The position numbers were made by a program, and so were the translations under genes. From positions 2,294,501 to 2,358,500 of the forward strand of contig NC_015737.1 in assembly GCF_000270305.1 (NCBI RefSeq): a DNA stretch of 64,000 nt, in the 5' to 3' direction. Source of the DNA: Clostridium sp. SY8519 (lineage in GTDB: Bacteria; Bacillota; Clostridia; Lachnospirales; Lachnospiraceae). Shown here in pieces: positions 44,264 through 53,505 of this stretch (positions are counted from its first letter, which is position 1; each line of letters begins with the position of its first letter). Under the pieces are notes generated by a model, which was given only the letters and a program-made list of their open reading frames with translations, had not been told where the DNA came from and did no database searches.

Positions 44264-45118
44264 ATGAATTTTCTCAATCGTCTCGAAAAAAAGATCGGCC
44301 GGTATGCCATACCGGGACTGATGAAATACATGGTGGGCTGTTACGTCATCGGATATATCATCATGTACGCGGCCCCGAACCTGGTGTCCTGGCTGACCCT
44401 GGAACCTTATATGATTTTTCACCAGGGGCAGGTCTGGCGGCTGGTATCCTGGCTGCTGATTCCGCCCAGCCGCAGTTATCTGATTTTTGCCATTATCATG
44501 ATCATCTTTTATTATCAGATCGGTACTGCGCTGGAACACACCTGGGGAGTCTTCCGATTTAATGTATTTATTTTCGGCGGCATCATTTTTACGATTCTCG
44601 GCGCCCTTCTTCTGTATTTTGCCACCGGGCAGGCGCCGCTGATCCTGCAGGGCGCGTATTATACGACCTATTATTTGAACCTGTCTATTTTCCTGGCATT
44701 TGCGGTATGTTATCCGGATCAGCAGGTAATGCTGTATTTTCTGATTCCGGTCCGGATGAAGTGGCTTGCCATTGTCTATGCCGTCCTAGCGGTGGCCGGC
44801 GCTGTCAGCGGAGGTGTGGTCAGCATTGTTGCCATCGCGGCATCTCTGGCGAATTTTTTGATTTTCTTCCTGCTGACGAGAAACTATCACGCGGTTTCGC
44901 CGCAGGAGATCCGGAGAAAGCAGTCCTTCCGCAGGCAGATGAACCGCCCTTCCGGAAGCTATCGGTCTGAAGACGGCAGAATCAGCAAGCACAAATGCGC
45001 CGTCTGCGGACGTACCGAGCTGGATGATCCGAACCTGGAATTTCGGTTCTGTTCCAAATGCAACGGAAATTACGAATACTGTCAGGATCATCTGTTTACA
45101 CACAAACATGTGAAATAA
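44264..45118 (+). CDS. Rhomboid-like membrane protein with C-terminal zinc ribbon, probably inactive
   Basis: The product has 284 residues, with ATG 44264 behind AAGGAG. About six hydrophobic segments (residues 20-205) show rhomboid features: a GQVWRLVSW loop and a GTALEHTWGVFRFN motif. The catalytic GxSG serine motif and the partner His are not found; the equivalent helix reads LNLSIFLAFAV. It is therefore likely a rhomboid pseudoprotease or a Derlin-like protein. The cytoplasmic tail holds a four-Cys zinc-ribbon-like unit (CAVC and CSKC) and further Cys/His residues. Function is unknown. It precedes glnS by 62 bp on the same strand. Confidence 0.8.
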   Translation: MNFLNRLEKKIGRYAIPGLMKYMVGCYVIGYIIMYAAPNLVSWLTLEPYMIFHQGQVWRLVSWLLIPPSRSYLIFAIIMIIFYYQIGTALEHTWGVFRFNVFIFGGIIFTILGALLLYFATGQAPLILQGAYYTTYYLNLSIFLAFAVCYPDQQVMLYFLIPVRMKWLAIVYAVLAVAGAVSGGVVSIVAIAASLANFLIFFLLTRNYHAVSPQEIRRKQSFRRQMNRPSGSYRSEDGRISKHKCAVCGRTELDDPNLEFRFCSKCNGNYEYCQDHLFTHKHVK

Positions 45119-45180
45119 TTCATCCGATGGAGGAGTTTTTCCATTGACGAAAATTAAAAAACGGGGAGTATGGAGTAACT

Positions 45181-46854
45181 ATGGAAAACGAAACACAATC
45201 ACGCAACTTTATCGAACTGGCGATTGACAAAGATCTGTCTGAGGGAAAGTATTCCGAGATCTGCACCAGGTTTCCGCCGGAACCAAACGGATACCTGCAT
45301 ATCGGACATGCCAAGTCGATCCTTTTGAATTATGGGATCGCCCAGGAATATCACGGCAAGTTCAACATGCGGTTTGATGACACCAATCCCACTAAGGAAA
45401 AACAGGAATTTATGGAGTCTATCCTGGAGGATGTCCGCTGGCTCGGCGCAGACTGGGAAGACCGGCTGTATTTCGCGTCGGATTACTTTGACCGGATGTA
45501 TGAGGCTGCCCTGATTCTGATCCAAAAAGGAAAAGCATATGTCTGTGATCTTACCGCGGAACAGATCCGCGAATACCGGGGGGATTTTGAACATCCGGGC
45601 AAGGAAAGCCCTTACCGCGGCCGGAGCATTGAGGAAAACCTGGACCTGTTTGAACGCATGAAAAACGGAGAGTTCCCGGACGGATCCAAAGTGCTGCGCG
45701 CGAAAATTGACATGGCTTCGCCGAATATCAACATGCGTGACCCGGTCATTTACCGGATTGCCCATATGCATCATGTGCGCACCGGTGACAAGTGGTGCAT
45801 TTATCCCATGTATGACTTTGCGCATCCGCTGGAGGACGCCTTTGAGGGTGTGACCCATTCTCTGTGCACACTGGAATTTGAAGACCACCGCCCGCTGTAT
45901 GACTGGGTGGTGCATGAGACCGGTCTGTTTGAGCAGCCGCCCCGTCAGATCGAATTCGCAAAATTATATCTGACCAATGTGGTTACAGGCAAACGCTATA
46001 TCAAAAAACTGGTAGAAGACGGAATCGTGGACGGCTGGGATGACCCGCGTCTGGTGTCCATCGCGGCGCTGCGCCGGCGGGGATACACGCCGGAGTCCAT
46101 TCGTAAATTTGTGGAACTGTGCGGCATCTCCAAAAGCAACAGTTCCGTGGATTACGCCATGCTGGAGTATTGCATCCGGGAAGATCTGAAGTTAAAGGCA
46201 CCCCGGGCCATGGCAGTGCTGGATCCGCTGAAGCTGATTATTGACAATTATCCGGAGGGAGAATCCGAGGAACTGGAAGTGCCAAACAACATGGAGAATC
46301 CGGAACTGGGCTCCCGTATGGTAAGTTTCAGCCGGGAACTGTATATCGAGCGGGAAGATTTCATGGAAGAACCGCCGAAGAAATACCGCCGGCTCTATCC
46401 GGGCAACGAAGTACGGCTGATGAACGCGTATTTCGTAACCTGCACCGGATTTGAGAAAGATGAAAACGGCGAAATCACAGCGGTGCACTGCACCTATGAT
46501 CCGGCCAGCCGCGGCGGAAACAGCCCCGACGGGCGGAAAGTCAAAGGTACCATCCACTGGGTGGATGCGGCCACGGCATTCCGGGCAACGGTACGCCTGT
46601 ACGAAAATATCGTAGATGAGGAAAAGGGTGTCTATAATAAAGAAGACGGCTCCCTGAATGTAAATCCGAACTCACTTACCGTCTGCGGGAACTGTTATAT
46701 AGAACAGGGGCTGCAGCAGGCAGAAGCATATGACAGCTTTCAGTTTGTGCGGACCGGCTTCTTTAATGTGGACTGCAGGGATTCCAGACCGGGTCAGCCG
46801 GTGTTTAACAGGATCGTTTCGCTGAAAAGCTCCTACAAACTGCCAAAGGCATAA
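45181..46854 (+). CDS. glnS: Glutamine--tRNA ligase
   Basis: The product has 557 residues. It has the HIGH-type motif in [15 protein letters not shown] (about residues 31-45), the DDTNP motif, and GWDDPRL downstream of the KMSKS region. That region reads [12 protein letters not shown] where E. coli has TVMSKRKL, so the loop is a variant that keeps the Lys but not the Met-Ser. The C-terminal β-barrel anticodon domain is present (about 340-555). It charges tRNA-Gln directly in the cytoplasm. No T-box leader is seen in the short upstream region. Confidence 0.95.
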   Translation: MENETQSRNFIELAIDKDLSEGKYSEICTRFPPEPNGYLHIGHAKSILLNYGIAQEYHGKFNMRFDDTNPTKEKQEFMESILEDVRWLGADWEDRLYFASDYFDRMYEAALILIQKGKAYVCDLTAEQIREYRGDFEHPGKESPYRGRSIEENLDLFERMKNGEFPDGSKVLRAKIDMASPNINMRDPVIYRIAHMHHVRTGDKWCIYPMYDFAHPLEDAFEGVTHSLCTLEFEDHRPLYDWVVHETGLFEQPPRQIEFAKLYLTNVVTGKRYIKKLVEDGIVDGWDDPRLVSIAALRRRGYTPESIRKFVELCGISKSNSSVDYAMLEYCIREDLKLKAPRAMAVLDPLKLIIDNYPEGESEELEVPNNMENPELGSRMVSFSRELYIEREDFMEEPPKKYRRLYPGNEVRLMNAYFVTCTGFEKDENGEITAVHCTYDPASRGGNSPDGRKVKGTIHWVDAATAFRATVRLYENIVDEEKGVYNKEDGSLNVNPNSLTVCGNCYIEQGLQQAEAYDSFQFVRTGFFNVDCRDSRPGQPVFNRIVSLKSSYKLPKA

Positions 46855-46890
46855 ACAGATACACAGAACCTTTCAAATGCGGGTTCACTG

Positions 46891-46960
46891 ATTTCGGCCT
46901 TTCCTTTCGGAAGAACTGTACTTCGTGTACAGCAGCTTTTTCGGAGGGGAAGGCCGATTT
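46891..46960. terminator. Long imperfect hairpin after glnS
   Basis: Outer arms (ATTTCGGCCTTTCC... with ...GGAAGGCCGAT) enclose an inner CTGTAC-TTCGT-GTACAG hairpin. This is probably the glnS terminator. The remaining gap to nuoE holds only the promoter at 47093-47121. Confidence 0.6.
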
Positions 46961-47092
46961 CTATATTACAGGGTCTTGCGAAAGCAAACGCAGCAGGGGA
47001 TATTTTTTGTGAAGATTTTGTACTATTTTCCAATAATAAAGGAAAAGCCCTGCATCCGGCGGAAAACGTGGATGATTGTATACAGACCATTC

Positions 47093-47121
47093 TTGTATTA
47101 AGATCTGTGCAATGATATACT
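47093..47121 (+). promoter_or_regulatory. Promoter of the formate dehydrogenase operon
   Basis: TTGTAT (47093-47098), a 17-bp spacer and TATACT (47116-47121), 53 bp before the first start codon. Confidence 0.7.
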
Positions 47122-47174
47122 GTAGGTGTTGTATTTACAGGAGAACATAAAAGTACTGTTGGGGAGGAAAGCAA

Positions 47175-47699
47175 TTGAAAGTAAAACAGACAGTCCCTTT
47201 TAAAGGCACGAAAGAGCAGGAACAGGAACTGAGACGTTTTATGGCTGCCCATAAGGGACAGCCGGGTGCTGTGCTGCCTGTTATGCAGAAAGCAAAGGAA
47301 ATTTACGGTTATCTGCCGCTGGAAGTACAGCAGATGATCGCGGAAGGTACCGGCCAGCCGGTCAGTGCCGTTTACGGAATCGCAACCTTTTACTCTCAGT
47401 TTAATCTGCAGCCGAAGGGAAAGTATCAGATCAGCGTCTGTCTGGGAACCGCGTGCTACGTGAAGGGATCCGGCGATATTCTCGCCAGAATTGAAGAATA
47501 TCTGGGGATTTCCAGCGGAGAATGCACACCGGATGGGAAATTTTCCATTGATGCATGCAGGTGCATCGGTGCCTGCGGAATGGCACCGGTCATGACGATA
47601 AACAATAAAGTATACGGCCGTCTGACACCGGATGAGGCAGAACGTATTCTGGATCAGTACCGGCAGAGAGAGGAAGCAGGCGGACGATCGGCTTCTTAG
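47175..47699 (+). CDS. NuoE/HndA-like [2Fe-2S] subunit of NAD-linked formate dehydrogenase
   Basis: The product has 174 residues. The start is TTG 47175 with GGGGAGG upstream. It is a thioredoxin-like [2Fe-2S] protein with the four ligands in CLGTACYVKG and CRCIGACGMAP, the order and spacing of the 24-kDa complex I subunit. It probably passes electrons between NuoF-like flavin and the partner clusters. The next gene starts 33 bp later; nuoF-like, fdhA and fdhD follow in one operon. Confidence 0.93.
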   Translation: MKVKQTVPFKGTKEQEQELRRFMAAHKGQPGAVLPVMQKAKEIYGYLPLEVQQMIAEGTGQPVSAVYGIATFYSQFNLQPKGKYQISVCLGTACYVKGSGDILARIEEYLGISSGECTPDGKFSIDACRCIGACGMAPVMTINNKVYGRLTPDEAERILDQYRQREEAGGRSAS

Positions 47700-47732
47700 C
47701 GAAATAACGTCATGGACAAATGGAGGATATCT

Positions 47733-49598
47733 ATGAATTCTTTGAAAGAACTGCAGACAGTCCGGGAACGGATGGAGGAAAAGCTGGCGGTACGCGGGTA
47801 CCGGCCGGAGGATAAGGGAAACAGACACTGTGTGCTGATCTGCGGCGGACAGAACTGTCAGTCCGCGGACAGCCACAGAATTTATGAACGGTTCTGTGCC
47901 CTGCTCCGGGAAAACGGACTGGATCGGGAAATCGACGTGGTGCAAACTGGCTGCCACGGCATGTGTGAACAGGGCCCGCTGGTGCTGGCCTATCCGGAAG
48001 GGGCGTTTTATACCAGATTTCGCCTAGAAGATGTGGAAGAAGTGGTGGAAAGGCATCTGAAAGGGCATCAGATTGTAGAGCACCTGGAATATCAGGAAAA
48101 CGGAAAAGCACTTTCGGTGAATGAAACCGCTTTCTATGGAAGACAGCAGCGGGTGGCGCTGCATAACTGCGGGCATATTGATCCGGAGAGCATCGAGGAA
48201 TATATCGGTACCGGCGGATACCTGGCATTGGGTAAGGCAGTCACCGAAATGACGCCGGATGAAGTGATCCGGATTGTGACAGACAGCGGGCTGCGGGGAC
48301 GCGGCGGCGCGGGATTTCCTACCGGGAAAAAATGGGAGTTCGCTTCCGGCAGCCGCGGACAGGTACAGAAATATGTCTGCTGCAACGCGGATGAAGGCGA
48401 TCCCGGCGCGTTTATGGACCGCTCGATTCTGGAGGGCGATCCCCATGTGGTGCTGGAGGCAATGGCAATTGCCGGATATGCAATCGGTTCGGATCAGGGC
48501 TATATCTACGTCCGGGCGGAATATCCTGTGGCCGTGCAGCGTCTGCAGATCGCGATTGACCAGGCCAATGAAAAGGGGCTTTTAGGCGACCGGCTCTTTG
48601 GCACAGACTTTTCTTTTCGCGTCGAACTGCGGCTGGGGGCAGGGGCCTTTGTCTGCGGGGAAGAGACGGCGCTGATGACCTCGATTGAGGGACATCGGGG
48701 AGAGCCGAGGCCCCGTCCGCCGTTTCCGGCAGTGAAAGGCCTCTTTGGCAAACCGACGATTTTAAATAATGTGGAAACTTATGCCAATGTGCCTAAAATT
48801 ATTCTAAACGGAGCGGAATGGTTTCGGAATCTGGGCACGGATCAGTCTAAGGGCACCAAAGTGTTCGCCCTGGGCGGAAAAATCAACAATACCGGCCTGG
48901 TGGAAGTGCCCATGGGCACCACGCTCCGTACGATTGTAGAAGAGATCGGGGGCGGCATACCAAACGGGAAAAAATTCAAAGCCGCCCAGACCGGCGGACC
49001 TTCCGGCGGCTGTATTCCGGAGGAGTATCTGGATGTGGCCATGGACTATGAGCACCTGGCGGAAATCGGCTCCATTATGGGATCCGGCGGTCTGATTGTC
49101 ATGGACGAAGATAACTGCATGGTGGATGTGGCCAAGTTCTATCTGCAGTTTACTGTGGATGAGTCCTGCGGCAAATGTCCGCCCTGCAGGATCGGTATTA
49201 AGCGTATGCTGGATATTCTGGAAAAAATCACAGACGGCCGGGGAGAGATGAAAGACCTGGATCAGCTGGAAAAACTGGCAAAGGATATCAAGCAGAATTC
49301 TCTGTGCGGTCTGGGACAGACAGCGCCGAACCCGATTCTGTCCACGCTGAAGTTCTTCCGGAAGGAGTATGAAGCGCATATTCTGGAAAAGAGATGTCCG
49401 GCTCATGTATGCAAGGCGCTGCTCCAGTATGAGATCGATCCGGAACTGTGCCGGGGATGCACGCTCTGCGCGAAAAATTGTCCGGCAGGAGCCATTTCAG
49501 GAGAAGTGAAACAGCCCCATGTCATTGACGCGTCCAAATGTATCAAATGCGGTGTCTGCATGAGTCAGTGCAGGTTCTCCGCTGTGGTGCGCAGATAA
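47733..49598 (+). CDS. NuoF/HndC-like NAD(P)H- and FMN-binding subunit of formate dehydrogenase complex
   Basis: The product has 621 residues. ATG 47733 with GGAGG upstream is preferred to ATG 47712. Domains in order: an N-terminal thioredoxin-like ferredoxin domain with four Cys (CGGQNC and GCHGMC), the 51-kDa core with GRGGAGFPTGKKW and CNADEGDPGAFMDR for NADH/FMN, the CGKCPPCRIG [4Fe-4S] motif with a distant Cys (SLCGLG), and a C-terminal 2[4Fe-4S] ferredoxin (CRGCTLCAKNCPAGAI, CIKCGVCMSQCRFSAV). This domain set is that of HndC/HylB-type subunits in flavin-based electron-bifurcating enzymes. It is cytoplasmic, and NAD versus NADP preference is not inferable. Confidence 0.94.
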   Translation: MNSLKELQTVRERMEEKLAVRGYRPEDKGNRHCVLICGGQNCQSADSHRIYERFCALLRENGLDREIDVVQTGCHGMCEQGPLVLAYPEGAFYTRFRLEDVEEVVERHLKGHQIVEHLEYQENGKALSVNETAFYGRQQRVALHNCGHIDPESIEEYIGTGGYLALGKAVTEMTPDEVIRIVTDSGLRGRGGAGFPTGKKWEFASGSRGQVQKYVCCNADEGDPGAFMDRSILEGDPHVVLEAMAIAGYAIGSDQGYIYVRAEYPVAVQRLQIAIDQANEKGLLGDRLFGTDFSFRVELRLGAGAFVCGEETALMTSIEGHRGEPRPRPPFPAVKGLFGKPTILNNVETYANVPKIILNGAEWFRNLGTDQSKGTKVFALGGKINNTGLVEVPMGTTLRTIVEEIGGGIPNGKKFKAAQTGGPSGGCIPEEYLDVAMDYEHLAEIGSIMGSGGLIVMDEDNCMVDVAKFYLQFTVDESCGKCPPCRIGIKRMLDILEKITDGRGEMKDLDQLEKLAKDIKQNSLCGLGQTAPNPILSTLKFFRKEYEAHILEKRCPAHVCKALLQYEIDPELCRGCTLCAKNCPAGAISGEVKQPHVIDASKCIKCGVCMSQCRFSAVVRR

Positions 49599-49642
49599 CA
49601 GACCGGAGGAATTAGTGATCGAGCAATCAGGAGGTTTTAGAT

Positions 49643-52471
49643 ATGATCCACGCAATAATCAACGGTACCGCAGTAGAAGCGGAAGAAGGCTCCACCATCC
49701 TGCAGGCCGCTGAAAAATATGGAATCCGGATTCCGCAGCTTTGTTATCTGAAAGAACTGAGTCCGGAAGGCGCATGCAGAATGTGCTTTGTAGAGATTGA
49801 AGGCAATCCGAAACTGGTGACCGCCTGCTCTTTTCCCATCGGTGAGGGCAATGTGATTCATACGGAAAGTGAACGGGTCATTGAGGCGAGAAAGTCAACC
49901 CTGGATCTGCTGCTGTCCCATCACGACATCCACTGTATGACATGTCCGGGAAACGGCAGCTGCAAACTGGCGGATCTGTGTTATGAATATGGGGTAGAAG
50001 GATCCAGTTATCCCACAGGAGAGGACGAATTAAAAGAACCGGTGGACGATACCAATGAATTTTTTGTTTATAATCCGAACCGCTGTATTTTATGCCACCG
50101 CTGTGTAAACACCTGTCAGAAGATTGTCTGCCGCGGCGCCATCGCCACATCAGAGCGGGGATTCCGGTCGGTGATCAGTACGGCTTTCGGCATCGACTGG
50201 AAAGATTCCAACTGTGAGTCCTGCGGAAACTGTGTACAGGCCTGCCCCACCGGCGCGCTGACTATGAAGCGCAGGAAAAACTACCGGCCCTGGGAAGTGA
50301 AAAAAATCCGCACGACCTGTCCCCACTGTGCCACCGGCTGTCAGTTTGATGTGTATGTGAAGGACAACCGGGTGGTGGATACCGAGGCGGCGGACGGGCC
50401 CTCCAACCGGGGACTCCTTTGCGTCAAGGGCAGAAGCGGCTCCTTTGATTTCGCCATGTCCAGGGATCGGATCCGCACACCGCTGATTAAAAATCGGACG
50501 ACGGGCAAATTCCGGGAAGCGTCTTGGGATGAGGCACTGGATCTGGTGGCCCGCAGATTTATGGAAATCCGGAAAAAATACGGTTCGGATGCCCTGGCCG
50601 GATTTGCGTGTTCCAGATCCCCCAACGAGGATATTTATATGGTGCAGAAGATGGTGCGCACCTGCTTCGGGACCAACAATACCGACAACTGTGCCAGAGT
50701 CTGTCATTCTGCCTCGGTAACCGGACTGGCCATGTCTTTCGGTTCCGGCGCCATGACCAATACGATCGAGGACATTACCCATGGTGTGGATATGATTCTG
50801 CTGGTCGGTTCCAATCCGGAAGAAGCCCATCCGGTGGTGGGCATGCAGATTCGTCAGGCGGTCAGAAACGGTACGAAGCTTGTGGTTGCGGATCCGCGTA
50901 CCACCGGACTGGCAGCCCGGGCGGACATTCATCTGAAGCTGCGTCCGGGCACCAACGTAGCGTTTGCCCTGGGCATGCTCCATGTCATGATCTCCGAACA
51001 TCTGATTGATGAGGAATTTATCCGTACCCGTACGGAAGGATTCGAGGAAACGAAAAAAACGGCGATGGAATATACCCCGGAACGCACCGCGGAAATCTGC
51101 CGGATTTCTGCTGATGATCTGCGGGAAGCGGCCCGGATGTATGCCCGGGCGGAAAAAGCGCCGATTATCTATTGCCTTGGAGTGACGGAGCATACCACAG
51201 GAACGGAAGGCGTACGGTCTCTGGCAAACCTGGCCCTGGCTGCCGGAAAACTGGGCAAACCGGGCTGCGGCGTCAATCCGCTGCGGGGGCAGAACAATGT
51301 CCAGGGCGGCTGCGATATGGGAGCCATGCCGGACAAATTTCCGGGATATCAGAATGTCACCGATGAGAAGATCCGCAGAAAATTTGAACAGGCCTGGGGG
51401 GTTCCCCTGTCCGGAAAAATCGGGCTTCACGCCACGGAAGTCTTTCCTGCCGCAGTGGAAGGCCGTATTCGGGGGCTGTATATCTATGGGGAAGACCCTG
51501 TAGTGACGGATCCGGACACCCATCATATCCTGAAGGCATTGAAAAGCCTGGACTTCTTTGTGGTGCAGGAACTGTTCATGACGGAGACCGCTCAGCTGGC
51601 AGACGTGATTCTGCCGGGGCGTTCCTATCTGGAAAAAGAAGGCACCTTCAGCAATACGGAACGCCGGCAGCAGCGGGTGAGAAAAGCCATCGAGGTACCC
51701 GGGGACATGCGTCTGGATACGGATATCATCATTGATCTGATGAACCGTATGGGCTACCCTCAGCCGCAGATGACAGCGGCAGAGATTTTCGATGAAATGG
51801 CGTCTCTAACCCCTTCCTTTGCGGGAATCAGCCACAAAAGACTGGATTCCCAAGAGATTGGCGGCAGAGGCATCCAGTGGCCGTGTCCGGCTCCGGATCA
51901 TCCCGGAACACCGATCCTGCATGTGGGTACCTTTGCCCGGGGGCTGGGCGCCTTCAGCCCTGCGCCGTATAAGGAATCTGCGGAACTGCCGGATGAGGAA
52001 TATCCGATTCTGCTGATGACCGGACGGATTCTGTATCATTATACGACCCGGGCCATGACCGGACGGACCAAAGGACTCATGAATATCGAAGGGCATTCTT
52101 TCATTGAAATGAATGAGCAGGACGCAGCTGCGCTGGGTATACGGGATAAAGAACGGGTCCGTGTCCGTTCCAGACGCGGCGTGATCACATCGGAAGCCAG
52201 AGTCAGCGGCAAATGTTCGCCGGGCGAGTGCTGGATGCCGTTCCATTTCCCGGATGGGGACTGCAACTGGCTGACCCATGCGGCGCTGGACCCGTACTGC
52301 AAAATTCCGGAATACAAGGTATGCGCGGTCCGTATTGAAAAAATTCCTGACAGCGAAGCGTATACCGCGGAGGGTGTGTATATCACCCAGGCGATGGTTG
52401 CCGAGCAGATGCGGCAGCAGATGGCGGAAACTGCAGAGCATCTGGTGGAGCGGGAGAACCATGCGAATTGA
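49643..52471 (+). CDS. fdhA: Formate dehydrogenase catalytic subunit, Cys type
   Basis: The product has 942 residues. An N-terminal NuoG-like part carries a [2Fe-2S] site (CYLKE through CRMCFVEIEG), a CPGNGSCKLADLC motif and two [4Fe-4S] motifs (CILCHRCVNTC, CESCGNCVQACP). The molybdopterin part follows with its own [4Fe-4S] (CPHCATGCQFDVYV, GLLCVKG). The metal ligand in CARVCHSASVTG is Cys354 (TGT), where selenoenzymes have Sec. The His right after it (VCH) is conserved in formate dehydrogenases. Mo or W at the bis-MGD site cannot be told. It oxidises formate or reduces CO2 with the NuoE/F-like partners. ATG follows AGGAGG. Confidence 0.95.
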   Translation: MIHAIINGTAVEAEEGSTILQAAEKYGIRIPQLCYLKELSPEGACRMCFVEIEGNPKLVTACSFPIGEGNVIHTESERVIEARKSTLDLLLSHHDIHCMTCPGNGSCKLADLCYEYGVEGSSYPTGEDELKEPVDDTNEFFVYNPNRCILCHRCVNTCQKIVCRGAIATSERGFRSVISTAFGIDWKDSNCESCGNCVQACPTGALTMKRRKNYRPWEVKKIRTTCPHCATGCQFDVYVKDNRVVDTEAADGPSNRGLLCVKGRSGSFDFAMSRDRIRTPLIKNRTTGKFREASWDEALDLVARRFMEIRKKYGSDALAGFACSRSPNEDIYMVQKMVRTCFGTNNTDNCARVCHSASVTGLAMSFGSGAMTNTIEDITHGVDMILLVGSNPEEAHPVVGMQIRQAVRNGTKLVVADPRTTGLAARADIHLKLRPGTNVAFALGMLHVMISEHLIDEEFIRTRTEGFEETKKTAMEYTPERTAEICRISADDLREAARMYARAEKAPIIYCLGVTEHTTGTEGVRSLANLALAAGKLGKPGCGVNPLRGQNNVQGGCDMGAMPDKFPGYQNVTDEKIRRKFEQAWGVPLSGKIGLHATEVFPAAVEGRIRGLYIYGEDPVVTDPDTHHILKALKSLDFFVVQELFMTETAQLADVILPGRSYLEKEGTFSNTERRQQRVRKAIEVPGDMRLDTDIIIDLMNRMGYPQPQMTAAEIFDEMASLTPSFAGISHKRLDSQEIGGRGIQWPCPAPDHPGTPILHVGTFARGLGAFSPAPYKESAELPDEEYPILLMTGRILYHYTTRAMTGRTKGLMNIEGHSFIEMNEQDAAALGIRDKERVRVRSRRGVITSEARVSGKCSPGECWMPFHFPDGDCNWLTHAALDPYCKIPEYKVCAVRIEKIPDSEAYTAEGVYITQAMVAEQMRQQMAETAEHLVERENHAN

Positions 52472-53321
52472 CAATCGGTTTCATCCGGACGGACTGAGCA
52501 CAGAGATCCGGGGACAGTGTTATGACCGTCTGGACCAGCGGCATACAACAGAATATGATGTGACCCGGGAACATCTGCTGGATCTGTGGATCAATGAAGT
52601 GCGCACCATGCGCTTGGTCTGCAGTCCTTCAGATCTGCCGGAGCTGATCCTGGGAAGACTGCTGACAGAAGGGATCATCACGGACTGCAGCCAGGTCAGC
52701 AGTCTCTATATCTGTGAGGAAGGAGCCCGAGCTCGCGTGGTGCTTGCGCCGGATCATGGCAGAAAGCAGGCGGCAGAGGCACGGGATTATGTGGAAACCG
52801 TGCCTAGCTGCTGTACCGGCAACCGGGTCTACAACGATCTCTTCGCGGATGCTTCACCCATGGCAGCGGTTACACCGATTCCCTGGAAAAAAGCGTGGGT
52901 TACGGCTCTGGTACACAGTTTTGAAAAGCAGCTGCCGCTGTACCGGAAAACCGGCGGCGTGCACAGCTGTCTTCTGGCCTGCCGGGAACGGCTGGTATGC
53001 TGGTGCGAGGATCTGGGACGGCACAACGCCATGGACAAGACCATCGGGTATGCGTTGGAACGGGGCGAGTCCCTCAAAGACTGTCTGCTGTACTCCAGCG
53101 GACGGATTCCCACCGATATGGTAATGAAGGCAGTACGGGCAGGGGTGCCGATCCTGGCGACCAAAGCCGCACCTACGGATCTGGCGGTCGAAATGGCCAG
53201 AACCTATGGACTGACACTGATCTGTTTCGCGCGAAATGGGAAAATGACGGTATTTTCCGGCCGCCTGCCGGAAGAATCCGGCGGCAGGATGCTGCAGAAC
53301 ACGGCGCAGGAAGTGATCTGA
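52461..53321 (+). CDS. fdhD: Formate dehydrogenase accessory sulfurtransferase FdhD
   Basis: The product has 286 residues. ATG 52461 lies inside the fdhA end (11-bp overlap). The FdhD core is clear (GGVHSCLLA, VCWCEDLGRHNAMDK, YSSGRIPTDMV, KAAPTDLAV). FdhD hands sulfur from a desulfurase to the molybdenum cofactor of formate dehydrogenase. The usual CxxC loop appears as PSCCTGN, with adjacent Cys only, so its first Cys is probably the transfer residue. Its coupling to fdhA supports the formate dehydrogenase call. Confidence 0.94.
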   Translation: MRIDNRFHPDGLSTEIRGQCYDRLDQRHTTEYDVTREHLLDLWINEVRTMRLVCSPSDLPELILGRLLTEGIITDCSQVSSLYICEEGARARVVLAPDHGRKQAAEARDYVETVPSCCTGNRVYNDLFADASPMAAVTPIPWKKAWVTALVHSFEKQLPLYRKTGGVHSCLLACRERLVCWCEDLGRHNAMDKTIGYALERGESLKDCLLYSSGRIPTDMVMKAVRAGVPILATKAAPTDLAVEMARTYGLTLICFARNGKMTVFSGRLPEESGGRMLQNTAQEVI

Positions 53322-53379
53322 AAACAGGCAGTCCGTCAAGAGCGGAAGGATACAGAAATACATAGAAGAACTGAAAAAA

Positions 53380-53468
53380 GCACCCCCGGCAGTCAGGCGG
53401 TGTGCGGTCCCGGGCAGAAGATGAAACATCTGCCTGGGGACGGCGCACCGGAAGATTTCCGGGGGTGC
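53380..53468. terminator. Large nested hairpin between convergent fdhD and argG
   Basis: The outer arms GCACCCCCGG (53380-53389) and CCGGGGGTGC (53459-53468) enclose further pairing of GGTGTGC with GCGCACC and of GGCAGA with TCTGCC. It is about 90 nt in total, with an A-run before it and a weak T-run after. It is a likely bidirectional terminator. Confidence 0.7.
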
Positions 53469-53505
53469 GGTTCTGGCTTTTGATATGATTCAGAAGAAAG
53501 AGGAA

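Noticed and set aside
45119..45180. T-box leader for glnS
   Set aside because: The gap is only 62 bp and shows no specifier loop or antiterminator sequence.
46891..46960. Riboswitch or T-box upstream of the formate dehydrogenase operon
   Set aside because: The structure directly follows glnS and lies upstream of the mapped promoter boxes at 47093, so it is best read as a terminator.
50702..50704. Selenocysteine codon in formate dehydrogenase
   Set aside because: The ligand codon is TGT (Cys); no in-frame TGA is present.
50150..51526. 458-codon open frame antisense to fdhA
   Set aside because: No domain and no ribosome site; explained by third-position G+C bias of fdhA.
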